A stretch of DNA of 61,570 nucleotides from Acidobacteriota bacterium (GCA_021810625.1 JAJZIJ010000014.1:1-61570), one strand, 5' to 3'. Shown: positions 25,496-37,886, counted from the stretch's first letter. Made by a program: numbers and translations. The notes: generated from the letters alone by a model not told the origin.

Positions 25496-28306
25496 ATGGC
25501 AAAAGCACTGGTTATCGTTGAATCGCCCGCCAAGGCGAAGACGATCAATAAATATCTCGGCAAGGACTACATCGTTGAGGCCACAATTGGCCACATCATG
25601 GATCTGCCAAAAAATAAAATTGGCGTGGAGCTAGAGAACGGAACCTTTGAGCCGGAGCTGATTGTGATGCCCGGCAAAGAGAAGGTCGTGGATCGGCTCA
25701 AGAAGCTGGCCGGCGACGCCAGCGCCGTCTACCTTGCGCCTGACCCGGATCGCGAAGGCGAGGCCATTGCGTGGCACTTGCAGACGCAGCTCCAACCGCA
25801 GTTGCGCGGCGGCGCGACCATCCAGCGGGTCACGTTCAACGAGATTACGCAGAAGGCAGTCAAGGCGGCCTTCCAGCACGCGGGCCAGGTGGACGCGCAT
25901 CTGGTGGATGCGCAGCAGACGCGCCGTGTGCTCGACCGCATTGTGGGCTATCAGATTTCTCCGCTGCTTTGGGATAAAGTGCGGCGCGGTTTGTCCGCAG
26001 GGCGCGTGCAGACGGTCGCCGTGCGGCTGGTCGTGGAGCGCGAGCGACTCATCAAGGAATTCAATCCGGTGGAGTATTGGACGCTGGATGCGCGGTTGCA
26101 GCCTGCGACCCAGAGCGGAAACGCCGGGCAGGAGTTTACGGCGCGCTTTGTCGGCATCGACGGCAAGCGGGTCGGGGTGGAGACGGTCAACGCGCCCGCG
26201 CTGCCGAATCAGGCAGAGACAGATGCGGCGGTGCGCGCGCTCAAGACGGCAGCGTGGAAGGTTCGATCCGTCGAGAAGAAAGAACGACGGCAGAATCCGA
26301 CGGCTCCTTTTACAACGAGCAAATTGCAGCAGGATGCCTCCCGCAAGCTGGGCTTCAACGTAAAGCGCACAATGGGCGTGGCACAGCGATTGTATGAAGG
26401 CGTGGAGGTGGGCAGCCAGGGCACGGTGGGCTTGATTACCTACATGCGAACCGACTCCACGCGAGTGTCGCCGGACGCGATTCAGGACGCTCGCGACTAC
26501 ATCAACAAAAAGATTGGGGCAAAATATCTGCCCGCCAGCGCAAATGTCTTTAAGGGAAAAAAAGACGCGCAGGATGCGCACGAAGCCATCCGCCCGACCA
26601 ACGTGGAGTTTACACCCGATGAAATTCGGCGGTATTTAAGCGAGGAACAGTACAAGCTCTACAAGTTGATCTGGCAGCGTTTTGTCGCCTCACAGATGCT
26701 GCCCGCGCTCTTTGACCAGACAACTGTGGAGATTGTGGCGCAGGCGGATCGCAGCTACGACTATCGCGTGACCGGATCGGTGCTGAAGTTTGATGGCTTC
26801 CTGAAAGTGTACGAAGAGGCAAAGGATACCAAGGATGCCGACGACGAGGCGCTAAGCAATCGTCTGCCGGAGTTGAAGGATGACCAGTCGTTGAAGCTGC
26901 TGGAGCTACAACCAGAGCAGCACTTTACCGAGCCTGCGCCGCGCTTCAATGAGGCTTCGCTGGTAAAGGAGTTAGAAGAACGCGGCATTGGGCGGCCTTC
27001 CACGTATGCGTCGATCATCAGCACCATTCAAGATCGCGAGTATGTGGTGAAGATTCCGCCGAAGGGATCAGGCAAGTTTTATCCCACGGAGATTGGCATG
27101 GTCGTCACCGACCTGCTGGTGAAGAATTTTCCGTACATCTTCGACCCGGCGTACACGGCCAAGCTGGAAGTGGAACTCGATGCGGTGGAAGATGGCACGG
27201 AGAAATGGACCGACCTGCTGAGCGGCTTCTACGGATACTTCCAAAAGGAGTTGAAGGTCGCGGCCAGCAGCATGGAAGACATCAAGCGAATGGAGGAATC
27301 AACCAACGAGAAATGCCCAGAGTGCGGCGCGCCGCTCGTGTTGAAGTGGGGCAAGTTCGGCTCGTTCTTTGCCTGCACGGCCTATGACAAAAAGAAGCCT
27401 GTGACGATCTCGACTTCCGCGTGGGAGAAGAATGCGAAGAAGGCAATCCAGAAGATTGAAGAGAAGCTCATCTACCCGATGCTGGTGAAGACCACGGGCG
27501 GCGCAATGCCCGCGCCAGCCGCTGCGACCGCGCAGAACAAGAAAGAACTGGAGGCAGCGCTATCCCAGGCCGCAGGGCCGGAACGCAAGCTGGTGGTGGA
27601 GCAGATCAGTTGTAAATTCACGCGCGAAAATTTCGAGGCGAAGCCGAATCTCAATACACCGGAGGCTCAGGGCGCGGAGGCTGAAGAGGAATTCTGCGAG
27701 AACTGCGGGCGAGTAATGGTGCTGCGCAATGGGCCGTTTGGTCAGTTCATGTCCTGCCCCGGCTACAATGAAGACCCTCCCTGCAAGACGATTCGCAAGC
27801 TGACGCAAAAACAACAACAGAAGCCTGCGGTTCCTCTGGAGGAAAATTGCCCCAAGTGTGGAATGCAACTGGTGCTGCGAACAGGCCAGTACGGGGAGTT
27901 TGTTTCGTGCAGCGGCTATCCCAAGTGCAAATACATCAAACAGAATTTGACGGGCGTAACCTGTCCGACCTGCGGCAAGGGTGACATTGCAGAACGCAAA
28001 GCGCGACGCGGAAATATATTTTATGGATGCACGAATTATCCCAAGTGCGATTTCACGTCAAATTCCAAGCCGGTTCCACAGCGCTGTCCAGAGTGCGGCA
28101 GCGCCTACCTGCTGGAGAAGACGCTGAAATCCGGCGTGTATCTGGTCTGCCCCAACAAGCAATTGGGCGAGGAAGAAGAAAAACCACGGCGCGGCAAAAA
28201 GGCGGCAGCGGAACCGACCAAATCTGCGGTCACATGCAGCTATCAGGTACGCACGGGCGATGCTCCTGTTGCGGAAGAAAAACAGGTGGTACCAGTGCCG
28301 GCATAG
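25496..28306 (+). CDS. topA: DNA topoisomerase I with five zinc-ribbon-like repeats
   Basis: The 936-residue type IA topoisomerase has an N-terminal TOPRIM domain (IVESPAKAKTINKYLG with E9; DPDREGE with D83, D85 and E89) and the catalytic tyrosine Y316 in GLITYMRTDSTR. The C-terminal third holds five CxxC-type ribbon modules: CPECGAPLVL, CENCGRVMVL, CPKCGMQLVL, CPTCGKGDIA and CPECGSAYLL. It relaxes negative supercoils. GAAGGG lies before the ATG. Ribbon modules 3 and 4 keep all four Cys; 1, 2 and 5 have three or fewer visible ligands and may not bind zinc. Confidence 0.97.
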   Translation: MAKALVIVESPAKAKTINKYLGKDYIVEATIGHIMDLPKNKIGVELENGTFEPELIVMPGKEKVVDRLKKLAGDASAVYLAPDPDREGEAIAWHLQTQLQPQLRGGATIQRVTFNEITQKAVKAAFQHAGQVDAHLVDAQQTRRVLDRIVGYQISPLLWDKVRRGLSAGRVQTVAVRLVVERERLIKEFNPVEYWTLDARLQPATQSGNAGQEFTARFVGIDGKRVGVETVNAPALPNQAETDAAVRALKTAAWKVRSVEKKERRQNPTAPFTTSKLQQDASRKLGFNVKRTMGVAQRLYEGVEVGSQGTVGLITYMRTDSTRVSPDAIQDARDYINKKIGAKYLPASANVFKGKKDAQDAHEAIRPTNVEFTPDEIRRYLSEEQYKLYKLIWQRFVASQMLPALFDQTTVEIVAQADRSYDYRVTGSVLKFDGFLKVYEEAKDTKDADDEALSNRLPELKDDQSLKLLELQPEQHFTEPAPRFNEASLVKELEERGIGRPSTYASIISTIQDREYVVKIPPKGSGKFYPTEIGMVVTDLLVKNFPYIFDPAYTAKLEVELDAVEDGTEKWTDLLSGFYGYFQKELKVAASSMEDIKRMEESTNEKCPECGAPLVLKWGKFGSFFACTAYDKKKPVTISTSAWEKNAKKAIQKIEEKLIYPMLVKTTGGAMPAPAAATAQNKKELEAALSQAAGPERKLVVEQISCKFTRENFEAKPNLNTPEAQGAEAEEEFCENCGRVMVLRNGPFGQFMSCPGYNEDPPCKTIRKLTQKQQQKPAVPLEENCPKCGMQLVLRTGQYGEFVSCSGYPKCKYIKQNLTGVTCPTCGKGDIAERKARRGNIFYGCTNYPKCDFTSNSKPVPQRCPECGSAYLLEKTLKSGVYLVCPNKQLGEEEEKPRRGKKAAAEPTKSAVTCSYQVRTGDAPVAEEKQVVPVPA

Positions 28307-28342
28307 AACACGTTACAAAACTATGGGGAGATAAAAGGATTC

Positions 28343-28771
28343 ATGGAAAGTCAAATTGCAACGGGAGCGGATGCGCGCTTGATCCTGAAGCTCTACGATC
28401 TGCGCCGCGAAACGGTGCTGCGTAAGGCGCGCCACTGGGTCATCTTTGAGTTCAAGCCAAAAACGGCGGAGGAATTTATAGCGGTGTGGAGGGACTTCCC
28501 CACCGACCACAGCGCATGGCTGCGTCAGGTGGTCACCTATTGGGAGATGGCGGCCTCCTTCGTGTTACACGGCGCGGTGAATGCCGACATGTATCTGGAC
28601 AGCAACGGGGAAGGCATCGCGGTGTACGCCAAGTTCCAGCCACTGGCAGAAGACATCCAGGCCAAAACCGGAATGCCATTCATGCGTCATACAACGGGTA
28701 TGATCGAAAAATTTCCTGCGGCGAAGGAAAGATATCAGTCCGTTTTGAAATACATCCACATCCAGAAGTAG
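28343..28771 (+). CDS. Small conserved-looking hypothetical protein
   Basis: The 142-residue soluble product follows topA by 36 bases and has GGGGAG about 12 bases before its ATG. It is rich in aromatic residues (HWVIFEFKPKTAEEFIAVW, WLRQVVTYWEMAASFVLHGA) and mostly helical. There is no signal peptide and no recognised family. The predicted bidirectional terminator at 28794-28836 ends the topA transcript after it, so it is likely co-transcribed with topA. Confidence 0.75.
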   Translation: MESQIATGADARLILKLYDLRRETVLRKARHWVIFEFKPKTAEEFIAVWRDFPTDHSAWLRQVVTYWEMAASFVLHGAVNADMYLDSNGEGIAVYAKFQPLAEDIQAKTGMPFMRHTTGMIEKFPAAKERYQSVLKYIHIQK

Positions 28772-28793
28772 CGCCAAGTATTCGTTGTGGATC

Positions 28794-28836
28794 AAAAGCA
28801 AAAGACCCGGAAGTTTTTTCCGGGCCTTTTGCTTTT
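28794..28836. terminator. Bidirectional rho-independent terminator
   Basis: A 19-bp stem with one mismatch (28794-28812 with 28818-28836) surrounds the loop GTTTT. The arms end in runs of A on the left and T on the right (AAAAGCAAAAG and CTTTTGCTTTT), so the hairpin has a U-tail when read from either strand. It serves the topA unit from the left and acnA from the right. Confidence 0.92.
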
Positions 28837-28848
28837 CGATAAACAAAA

Positions 28849-31647
<2,799 letters not shown>

Positions 31648-32005
31648 GATGGCTCCTCTATCGGGTATCGAAAACAACGGTCATTCTGGGCGGGCGCTGC
31701 AAATTGCCAGACGTGGCTGGGCTGCAACCCCGTGAAAAAAGAGAAATTCTGGATTCTAGCCGCGTTCCGGCTTGCCGCGGTGCCAGCGCTTCAGAAAGAT
31801 GATCCTGGGCGTGAAGAGCATATCGGGCGCATCGAGCATAACGTTCTGGCAGCCTGCTGCCGCCTGCCTCTATGGTAGCGCCAGTGGGGATGGAATGAAA
31901 AGTGGAGAGAGAGAGTTTCCCTCACTCAAGCCGAGTGCCGCGTGCGTGTGCCCCATTCAAGCCATCTGTTGAGTGGGGGCGAACAACAGAAGATGAATGT
32001 TTAAG
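31648..32005. other. Intergenic region between acnA and the ATPase-DUF4276 module
   Basis: There is no supported gene in these 358 bases. It should hold the acnA promoter. The only structure I can point to is the hairpin at 31951-31978. Confidence 0.5.
31951..31978 (-). terminator. Hairpin downstream of the DUF4276 gene
   Basis: CCCCATTCAA (31951-31960) pairs with TTGAGTGGGG (31969-31978) with one G-T wobble and an 8-base loop. It begins 28 bases past the DUF4276 stop on the minus strand and could end that operon. GCCCCATTCAAGC-type palindromes also look like an acidobacterial intergenic repeat class. Confidence 0.5.
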
Positions 32006-32623
32006 TTATTCCTTGCTTATCCCCAACATGGCTTCACAAAACACTTGAAAGCTCCGTGAATTGTTATCTGTCACTTTCATATGCTTGGCAATTTCCGATG
32101 CCGCCTCAATCTTCCGCAGACCGCTTTCAAAATATCCTGCCTTCTTTGCAACTCGTTCAAATGCCTCCCATGTACCACCAACGATCTCGTCGGGAATGCG
32201 ATAAGCTGCTTTAGATGCGATTGCTCTTGGCATCTTTGGGTATGCCACCCGTACAGCATTCCAGTCACCGAAATACCAAGATTCAAGCTCTTCGACTGCA
32301 ATACGATTTATCACCTTGTAATCTCCCTTTCCCTTGGATGCCCGCGTACGAAGTCCAGAATCATGAGCAAATTTTTCTAATTTGTGTTTGAGTGTAATGC
32401 AGTCCTCATTATCTCGATCAATGAGTATGACAATTCGCCAGTTGTCTGGAAGATATCTGGAATATCCGCGAAGCCTTGAAGGCAATTTTAAGAGCAGGTC
32501 TTTTTTGCCCTGGTGTGTGTAAATTGCGAAGGTTGTCTGTTTTAATAAACGGGGCAATAACTGTCGCAGGGCTGCTTCCATTGAGGGTTCCTCAACAAGC
32601 ACCTCAATATGTTCAACGCTCAT
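32006..32623 (-). CDS. DUF4276 TOPRIM-like protein, partner of ABC/AAA_21 ATPase
   Basis: The 205-residue protein starts [20 protein letters not shown] and continues to [15 protein letters not shown]. The acidic pair E11/E12 after a hydrophobic strand and the D69-R70-D71 motif are the two metal-binding signatures of TOPRIM nuclease/topoisomerase folds. Downstream, [12 protein letters not shown] (E111-W116) is a further DUF4276 block. Its ATG overlaps the ATPase stop by four bases (ATGA), so the two are made together. By analogy with OLD and PARIS systems, I infer that the ATPase senses and this protein is the effector. Base composition is low in G+C compared with acnA (hand count in one 60-base line: 24 versus 44). 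Confidence 0.82.
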   Translation of the reverse strand: MSVEHIEVLVEEPSMEAALRQLLPRLLKQTTFAIYTHQGKKDLLLKLPSRLRGYSRYLPDNWRIVILIDRDNEDCITLKHKLEKFAHDSGLRTRASKGKGDYKVINRIAVEELESWYFGDWNAVRVAYPKMPRAIASKAAYRIPDEIVGGTWEAFERVAKKAGYFESGLRKIEAASEIAKHMKVTDNNSRSFQVFCEAMLGISKE

Positions 32624-33873
32624 TTGGATGCGCCTCTCCTTGATGGAGCACCTGAATTGACCAATGGATCTCCCATGCCAAAGTGTCCTTCTGACCATAG
32701 CTGCCCCAGAGTCGCACCTTCTTCAATGAAGTCCGAGATTCCAGATATGTCCGAAGCGCTCTCGACATGTGTAAAACCATCCTCATCTCGATATAAAACA
32801 CGAACTTCCTGCGGCTTCATGGCATTTAAGAAGAAAGGAGAATGTGTTGTAACCAGCAGTTGCGAATGTTCACTGGCCTTTCGACATTCCTCGCCAAGTC
32901 TGGGCAATAACCGAGTGTGGAGAAAATTTTCTGGCTCTTCAATACCAATAAATGGTGGCGCTTCTGGATCGTACAGAACCAATAAGTACGCCAGCATTTT
33001 GAGTGTTCCGTCGGAAGCAAACCGGGATAGAATTGGCCTTTCAAAAGGAGCATCCTTAATCTGGAGAAGTAAGTGTCCATCTGGCATTGCCTCCGCCAGA
33101 ACACTCTCTAATCGCGGAACCATACCACCTAGCTTTTTGAAGATGCTATCAAGTCGGGCGGGGTGTCTTTCTTTGAAATACTGAACAACATTAGGTAAGT
33201 TGTCTCCAGTCTTGCTGAGACGCTCTTGAGGCCCCGCTTCAGGACGACTACGCGTATCGTCAATTGCAAGATAGGAAACATACCAGTCCGTAATAAATTC
33301 CCTCAAAGCTGCCACACGCGGATGTTCAGCAAATTGGCCCAGAGTGTTGACAGCGATTAAATCAGGAGACCGCAAGGGCGTTTGTAATCTCTTGTCCTTT
33401 TCGTCGGGCATATCACCGCTAACAGCACTACCTTGTCCGTCGCGATAGTCGAGGAAGTGGAATGGTCGCCCCCTGCTTCCTCGTTTCCATTGAAGCCACT
33501 CATTCTTTACTACAGGTCCCTTATCAGTTTCATCAATTGCCAGGTGATAGGTAATCAATGGGAGGTCGGAACGCTCGCGATACTTGAGCTCGATAACAAC
33601 CGGGCCATCTTGCCCTCGGGTTTTGATTTCCTTTGCTCGCCCGCGACGATCCCAAGCGTATCTTAGACCATGCTGAAAGCACTCTGATAAAAAATTGAAT
33701 ACGTCAAACATGGTTGACTTACCGCTGCCGTTTGGACCGAGAAGCACTGTAAGCGGTGTGAGGTCGCGGAGTTCAACAGATTTGAGTGCGCGATAATTTT
33801 CCACCCGCAAATAGGAAATTCTGGCTCTCTCTCGAGGCATTTCTTCCTTACTTTTCATAGTCTTGTTGACCAC
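32620..33873 (-). CDS. ABC/AAA_21-type ATPase of a putative two-gene defence module
   Basis: The 417-residue ATPase has Walker [10 protein letters not shown] (46-54), an ABC-signature-like SDGTLKM (287-293), Walker B FIGIEEPE (E312/E313) and H-loop H344 in TTHSPFFL. It also starts with the SMC/RecF-type [17 protein letters not shown]. The short insert between Walker A and the signature means an OLD-like head without a long coiled coil. The start is a GTG with AAAGGAG 6 bases upstream. Its C-terminus carries no nuclease, and the separate TOPRIM gene that overlaps its stop supplies one. It is a plausible anti-phage sensor ATPase. Role inferred, architecture seen. Confidence 0.86.
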   Translation of the reverse strand: MVNKTMKSKEEMPRERARISYLRVENYRALKSVELRDLTPLTVLLGPNGSGKSTMFDVFNFLSECFQHGLRYAWDRRGRAKEIKTRGQDGPVVIELKYRERSDLPLITYHLAIDETDKGPVVKNEWLQWKRGSRGRPFHFLDYRDGQGSAVSGDMPDEKDKRLQTPLRSPDLIAVNTLGQFAEHPRVAALREFITDWYVSYLAIDDTRSRPEAGPQERLSKTGDNLPNVVQYFKERHPARLDSIFKKLGGMVPRLESVLAEAMPDGHLLLQIKDAPFERPILSRFASDGTLKMLAYLLVLYDPEAPPFIGIEEPENFLHTRLLPRLGEECRKASEHSQLLVTTHSPFFLNAMKPQEVRVLYRDEDGFTHVESASDISGISDFIEEGATLGQLWSEGHFGMGDPLVNSGAPSRRGASK

Positions 33874-33917
33874 TTACGGCTCCTTTGGGGCTATCCGACC
33901 ATCACCATACCAGTTCC

Positions 33918-33946
33918 ATTCTAAACTGCCGGGTGCCCCTCGATAA
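33918..33946 (-). promoter_or_regulatory. Possible promoter of the ATPase-DUF4276 module
   Basis: On the minus strand TTATCG (33941-33946) and TAGAAT (33918-33923) are 17 bases apart and lie about 45-70 bases before the ATPase GTG. This would let the module be transcribed independently of the thioesterase gene upstream. The -35 box is weak. Confidence 0.35.
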
Positions 33947-33982
33947 GGATGAAGGCAATATCAAGGCACAGATTCGCCTGCG

Positions 33983-34447
33983 CTACGAAAAATGCGCGCC
34001 GCATCGCACGCGGCGGAAGGCCTCCACGTATTTCTCTGGCAAAGGCCGTTTTTTCAGATTACGGTCGGTGATGATATGCGTCGTTTCTCCTTCAGCGAGA
34101 AGCGTGCCGTCGCTGGCACGGCACACGCGATAGCGAAACTTCAGAACAAAGCCACGCAGCGCGGCAATCTCCGTGGCAATCACTAATTCATCGTCATACC
34201 GGGCGGGAGATTTGTAGCGGCAGTTTGCTTCCACCACGGCGATAAAGCAATCGTCCTCGGACTCCATCTGTTTGTAGTCGAAGCCAAGTTGCCGCATCAA
34301 CTCCACGCGACCAATTTCAAACCAGACCAAATAGTTGGCGTGATAGACCACGCCCATCTGATCTGTCTCCGCATAGCGAACGCGCAGGCGCGCCTCGCCC
34401 AATACGGCGGAAACATCTGCGGCTGCATTTTGATCGTTGTCGGACAT
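33983..34447 (-). CDS. Acyl-CoA thioesterase, YbgC/4-hydroxybenzoyl-CoA type
   Basis: The 154-residue hot-dog protein contains RVRYAETDQMGVVYHANYLVW, the YbgC active-site block with the catalytic Asp in ETDQMG, followed by GRVELMRQLG and a typical C-terminal strand set. It hydrolyses acyl-CoA thioesters; the exact substrate is not visible. The gene ends the carboxyltransferase-lyase-hydratase operon, with 31 bases between it and the hydratase gene. YbgC can also be part of the Tol-Pal locus, but no tol genes are present here. Confidence 0.88.
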   Translation of the reverse strand: MSDNDQNAAADVSAVLGEARLRVRYAETDQMGVVYHANYLVWFEIGRVELMRQLGFDYKQMESEDDCFIAVVEANCRYKSPARYDDELVIATEIAALRGFVLKFRYRVCRASDGTLLAEGETTHIITDRNLKKRPLPEKYVEAFRRVRCGAHFS

Positions 34448-34478
34448 TTCTCTCCTGCTCTTTTCTCTTCATCCTGAG

Positions 34479-35267
34479 TTACTTTTTTCGCGAGGGCCAA
34501 TCGGGCTTGCGCTTCTCCAGAAACGCGGCGACCCCTTCGCGAAAATCCCCGGTAGCGCGCGCCTCGGCGCTCCACGCAATTGCCGATTGCAACTCGCGAT
34601 CCAACCGCTCCCGCACATGCGAGGAAAGCAGCCTCTTGGTGGCACGCAGCGATTCTGGACTATTCTGTAGCAACGATTGCGCCAACTCCCGCGCGCGCGG
34701 CATCAATGCTGCCGCGTCCAGAACTTCATGCGTCAATCCCATGCGCTGCGCCTCTGCCGCCTGGATCAAACGTCCGCTCAGCAACAAATCGCGAGCCTGC
34801 TTGTCTCCCACCTGCAAGACCAGAAAGGAAGCGACGACCGCAGGAATAAATCCAATGCGCGCCTCCGTGTATCCAAATTTCGCCGCTGGCGCCGACAGCG
34901 TGAAGTCGCAAAGGGTTGCCAACCCCATCCCGCCAGCAATGGCCGGCCCATTGACGGCGGCAATCGTCGGCAATGGAAGATCGTAGAGCGCGCGAAACAA
35001 CCGCACAACGCGGGTGGCGTCTTCTTCATGCTCGGCCTGGGATTTCTGCTGCAAGGATCGCAGATGATCCAGATCCAACCCGGCGCAGAAGGCATCGCCT
35101 GCTCCTGTGAGAATCAGAACGCCCGATGCACGCTTCCCTGCCTCGTCAAAAACACGCAGCAGTTCATCCATCAATTCTGGATTCAGAGCATTGCGCCGCT
35201 CTGGACGATTCATCGTAACCGTGAGAATGTCGTCGGCTTCCTCGACCCGCAGTGTTGTGTACGTCAT
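34479..35267 (-). CDS. Enoyl-CoA hydratase (probable methylglutaconyl-CoA hydratase)
   Basis: The 262-residue crotonase has the two oxyanion-hole segments GAGDAFCAGLDLDHL and NGPAIAGGMGLATLCDF, and the block TEARIGFIPAVVASF, which resembles methylglutaconyl-CoA hydratases of leucine degradation. The ATG at 35267 has GAGG five bases upstream. It lies 22 bases after the HMG-CoA lyase gene in the operon order. Placement beside the lyase and the carboxyltransferase supports, but does not prove, the leucine pathway step. Confidence 0.87.
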   Translation of the reverse strand: MTYTTLRVEEADDILTVTMNRPERRNALNPELMDELLRVFDEAGKRASGVLILTGAGDAFCAGLDLDHLRSLQQKSQAEHEEDATRVVRLFRALYDLPLPTIAAVNGPAIAGGMGLATLCDFTLSAPAAKFGYTEARIGFIPAVVASFLVLQVGDKQARDLLLSGRLIQAAEAQRMGLTHEVLDAAALMPRARELAQSLLQNSPESLRATKRLLSSHVRERLDRELQSAIAWSAEARATGDFREGVAAFLEKRKPDWPSRKK

Positions 35268-35289
35268 GCTTGCCTCGATCCCTGCGCTC

Positions 35290-36165
35290 TTATTGTGCCG
35301 TAAATCCATATCGAGCCGCGATGGTTTCCGTCGCCGCCATCAAGCCATTGAGCGGCAGCAGCTTCGGAAGTTCTGCGCCGACCTGCCGCAGCGCGTCGAG
35401 AGCTACCTCCGTCGCAATGTTTCCCAGCAGCGCATCCTGCGCGAAGGGGCATCCACCCAGCCCGCGAATCGCCGTGTCAAAGCGTCGGCATCCGGCGTGA
35501 TATGCAGCAAGCACCTTCGCTGCCGCCTCCGCAGGTCGAGCGTGCAGGTGGACTCCGATTTCAACTTCCTTCTGCGTTTCCATCGCGGCAGAAACCAGAC
35601 GACGTACCGCGTCTGCATCTGCCACGCCCACAGTGTCCGCCAGTGAAATTTGCGTCACGCCCATCTCCGCAAGCAGGCTGCACGCTTCGACAACCTCTTC
35701 CTCGCTCCACGCATCGCCATACGGATTGCCAAAGGCCATCGAGATATAAACCGCAACGTCCAACCCGGCGCGATAGGCATGTTCGCTAATGGACTCCAGC
35801 GCGTCGAGCGATTCCTCCGGCGTTTGATTCTGATTGCGCTTCAAAAACGTTGGCGAAATGGAATAGGGAAATCCCAATACGCGCACGGCTTCGGTCGCAA
35901 CGGCGCGCTCGGCTCCCTTGGCGTTGACGACAATTCCAAGCACCTCGACATCATCCGGCGGATCGAGAAAGGCCAGCACCTGCTCGGCATCCGCCATCTG
36001 CGGCACGGCCTTCGGCGAGACAAACGAAACAGCGTCGATGTGCCGAAAGCCCGCAGCCACCAGCGTCCGCAGGTAGTCCGCCTTGATCTCCGCCGGGATC
36101 AGCTTCGGCAGCCCCTGCCATGCGTCTCGTGGGCACTCGATGATTTTTACGGTCGGCGTTTGCAC
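35290..36165 (-). CDS. Hydroxymethylglutaryl-CoA lyase
   Basis: The 291-residue TIM-barrel lyase of the HMGL-like family shows the substrate Arg in ECPRDAWQGLP, metal-binding H206/H208 in GVHLHARPAE and the catalytic C239 in GLGGCPFA. It splits HMG-CoA into acetyl-CoA and acetoacetate. It starts at GTG 36165, whose first base is the last base of the carboxyltransferase stop codon (TAG-TG), so it is translationally coupled. Frames extending further upstream overlap the previous gene and lack conservation. Confidence 0.92.
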   Translation of the reverse strand: MQTPTVKIIECPRDAWQGLPKLIPAEIKADYLRTLVAAGFRHIDAVSFVSPKAVPQMADAEQVLAFLDPPDDVEVLGIVVNAKGAERAVATEAVRVLGFPYSISPTFLKRNQNQTPEESLDALESISEHAYRAGLDVAVYISMAFGNPYGDAWSEEEVVEACSLLAEMGVTQISLADTVGVADADAVRRLVSAAMETQKEVEIGVHLHARPAEAAAKVLAAYHAGCRRFDTAIRGLGGCPFAQDALLGNIATEVALDALRQVGAELPKLLPLNGLMAATETIAARYGFTAQ

Positions 36166-37886
36166 TAGGTTTGCAGTATACCGGGATGAAAGCGCGGCAC
36201 ATCCGGGTTCAGCGAAACCGCCTCCAGTGCCGTGATGAGTACGTCGCGGGTTGTTGTCGGGTCGATGATCGCATCCACCCACAGACGCGCAGCGGCATAG
36301 CGCGGATCGGACTGCGTTTCATACGTGGCCAGAATCGACGCATGGAGTTCCTTTTTCTCCGCATCGCTCAGCTTTTTTCCGCCGCGCTCCAATTGCTTGA
36401 TCTTGACCTCGACCAGCGTGTTGGCTGCGGAAGCTCCGCTCATCACTGCGTAACGCGCCGTGGGCCACGCAAAGATAAATCTTGGATCATAGGCTTTGCC
36501 GCACATGGCGTAGTTCCCTGCTCCAAAGGAACCGCCCGCGATGACAGAAATCTTTGGCACCACGCTGTTGGCCACCGCAGCCACCATCTTTGCGCCAGAG
36601 CGGATGATACCGCTTCCCTCCGCATCACGGCCCACCATAAAGCCATTTACGTCATGCAGAAAAATCAGCGGAATCAAATTCTGATTGCAATCCATAATGA
36701 AGCGCGCCGCTTTGTCGGCGGATTCAGGATAGATGACGCCGCCAAACTCCATGCGCTTTTCTCGGTCGTGGCCGATCTGCCGCTGATGCGTTTTTTGGTT
36801 GGCAACAATGCCCACGGCGTATCCGCCGATGCGCGCATAGCCGCAGAGCAGCGTGGAGCCATAGTCCGGCTTGTACTCATCGAAGCGCGAGCCATCCACC
36901 AATCGCGCAATGATCTCGCGCATGTCATAGGCATTGCTGGCGGCCCTGGCTGGATCGGGATGCAGCAGACCCAGTAAATCCTCGGCGGCATATCTGGGCG
37001 CGTCCTGCGCTGCGTTGAAAGGAGCGCGGTCAAACGGCGCTCCCACGCGATGCCCGAAGCGTCCCACCAAAGCGCGCACTCGCGCCAGACAGAGATGGTC
37101 GTTTGGCTCTTTGAAATCGACCGTGCCGGAGATTTCCGCGTGCATGGTCGCGCCGCCCAGTTCCTCTGCCGTATTTTTCTGTCCAATGGCCGCCTGCACC
37201 AGCGCTGGCCCTGCAAGAAAAAGGCCGCTGCCCTCGGTCATCAAAACATGATCCGTCATTACAGGCAGGTACGCGCCTCCAGCCACGCACATGCCCATAA
37301 TGGCCGTGATCTGCGGAATGCCTTTGGCGGACATCACGGCGTTGTTGCGAAAGACGCGGCCAAAGTCGTCCTGATCGGGAAAAACATCCTCCTGTAAGGG
37401 CAGAAAAACTCCAGAGGAGTCCACCAGATAGATGGTCGGAATGTAATTTTCCATCGCGATATGCTGCGCGCGCAGCACTTTCTTGGCCGTCATGGGAAAG
37501 AAGGCTCCGGCCTTCACCGTCGCGTCGTTGGCAATCACCATTACCAGACGACCCGCCACGCGGCCCAGCCCGGTGATGACCCCCGCTGCGGGCGCGCCAC
37601 CCCACTCCGCATACATGCCATGCGCGGCGTAAAGAGCCAGCTCCAGAAACTCGCTGCCGGGATCAAGTAGCAGTTCCAGCCGCTCACGCGCGGTAAGTCT
37701 ATTTTTCTCATGTTGCGTCTCGATGGCCTTTGCCCCGCCGCCCTGTCGGATCGTCGCCTGCTCCTGCCCAATCTGGCCGAGCAGAACGCGCAGAGCCGCT
37801 GCGTTGGCCTGAAACACGGCGCTGCGCGTGTCCAGCGCGGACGGAAGAAGGTTCGGCGGCAAGCCTTGCGTAGAGTTTTCTGTCAT
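36165..37886 (-). CDS. Acyl-CoA carboxylase, carboxyltransferase (beta) subunit, methylcrotonyl-CoA type
   Basis: The 573-residue protein has two crotonase-fold carboxyltransferase halves, with blocks KNRLTARERLELLLDPGSEF, AEWGGAPAAGVITGLGRVAG, MCVAGGAYLPVMTDH and FGAGNYAMCGKAYDPRF. This matches MccB/LiuB rather than acetyl-CoA AccD. It would carboxylate 3-methylcrotonyl-CoA using a biotin-loaded partner. I start at MTENSTQGL (37886); no strong ribosome site is visible. It leads the catabolic operon. The biotin carboxylase subunit (LiuD/MccA) is not in this window. Confidence 0.9.
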   Translation of the reverse strand: MTENSTQGLPPNLLPSALDTRSAVFQANAAALRVLLGQIGQEQATIRQGGGAKAIETQHEKNRLTARERLELLLDPGSEFLELALYAAHGMYAEWGGAPAAGVITGLGRVAGRLVMVIANDATVKAGAFFPMTAKKVLRAQHIAMENYIPTIYLVDSSGVFLPLQEDVFPDQDDFGRVFRNNAVMSAKGIPQITAIMGMCVAGGAYLPVMTDHVLMTEGSGLFLAGPALVQAAIGQKNTAEELGGATMHAEISGTVDFKEPNDHLCLARVRALVGRFGHRVGAPFDRAPFNAAQDAPRYAAEDLLGLLHPDPARAASNAYDMREIIARLVDGSRFDEYKPDYGSTLLCGYARIGGYAVGIVANQKTHQRQIGHDREKRMEFGGVIYPESADKAARFIMDCNQNLIPLIFLHDVNGFMVGRDAEGSGIIRSGAKMVAAVANSVVPKISVIAGGSFGAGNYAMCGKAYDPRFIFAWPTARYAVMSGASAANTLVEVKIKQLERGGKKLSDAEKKELHASILATYETQSDPRYAAARLWVDAIIDPTTTRDVLITALEAVSLNPDVPRFHPGILQT

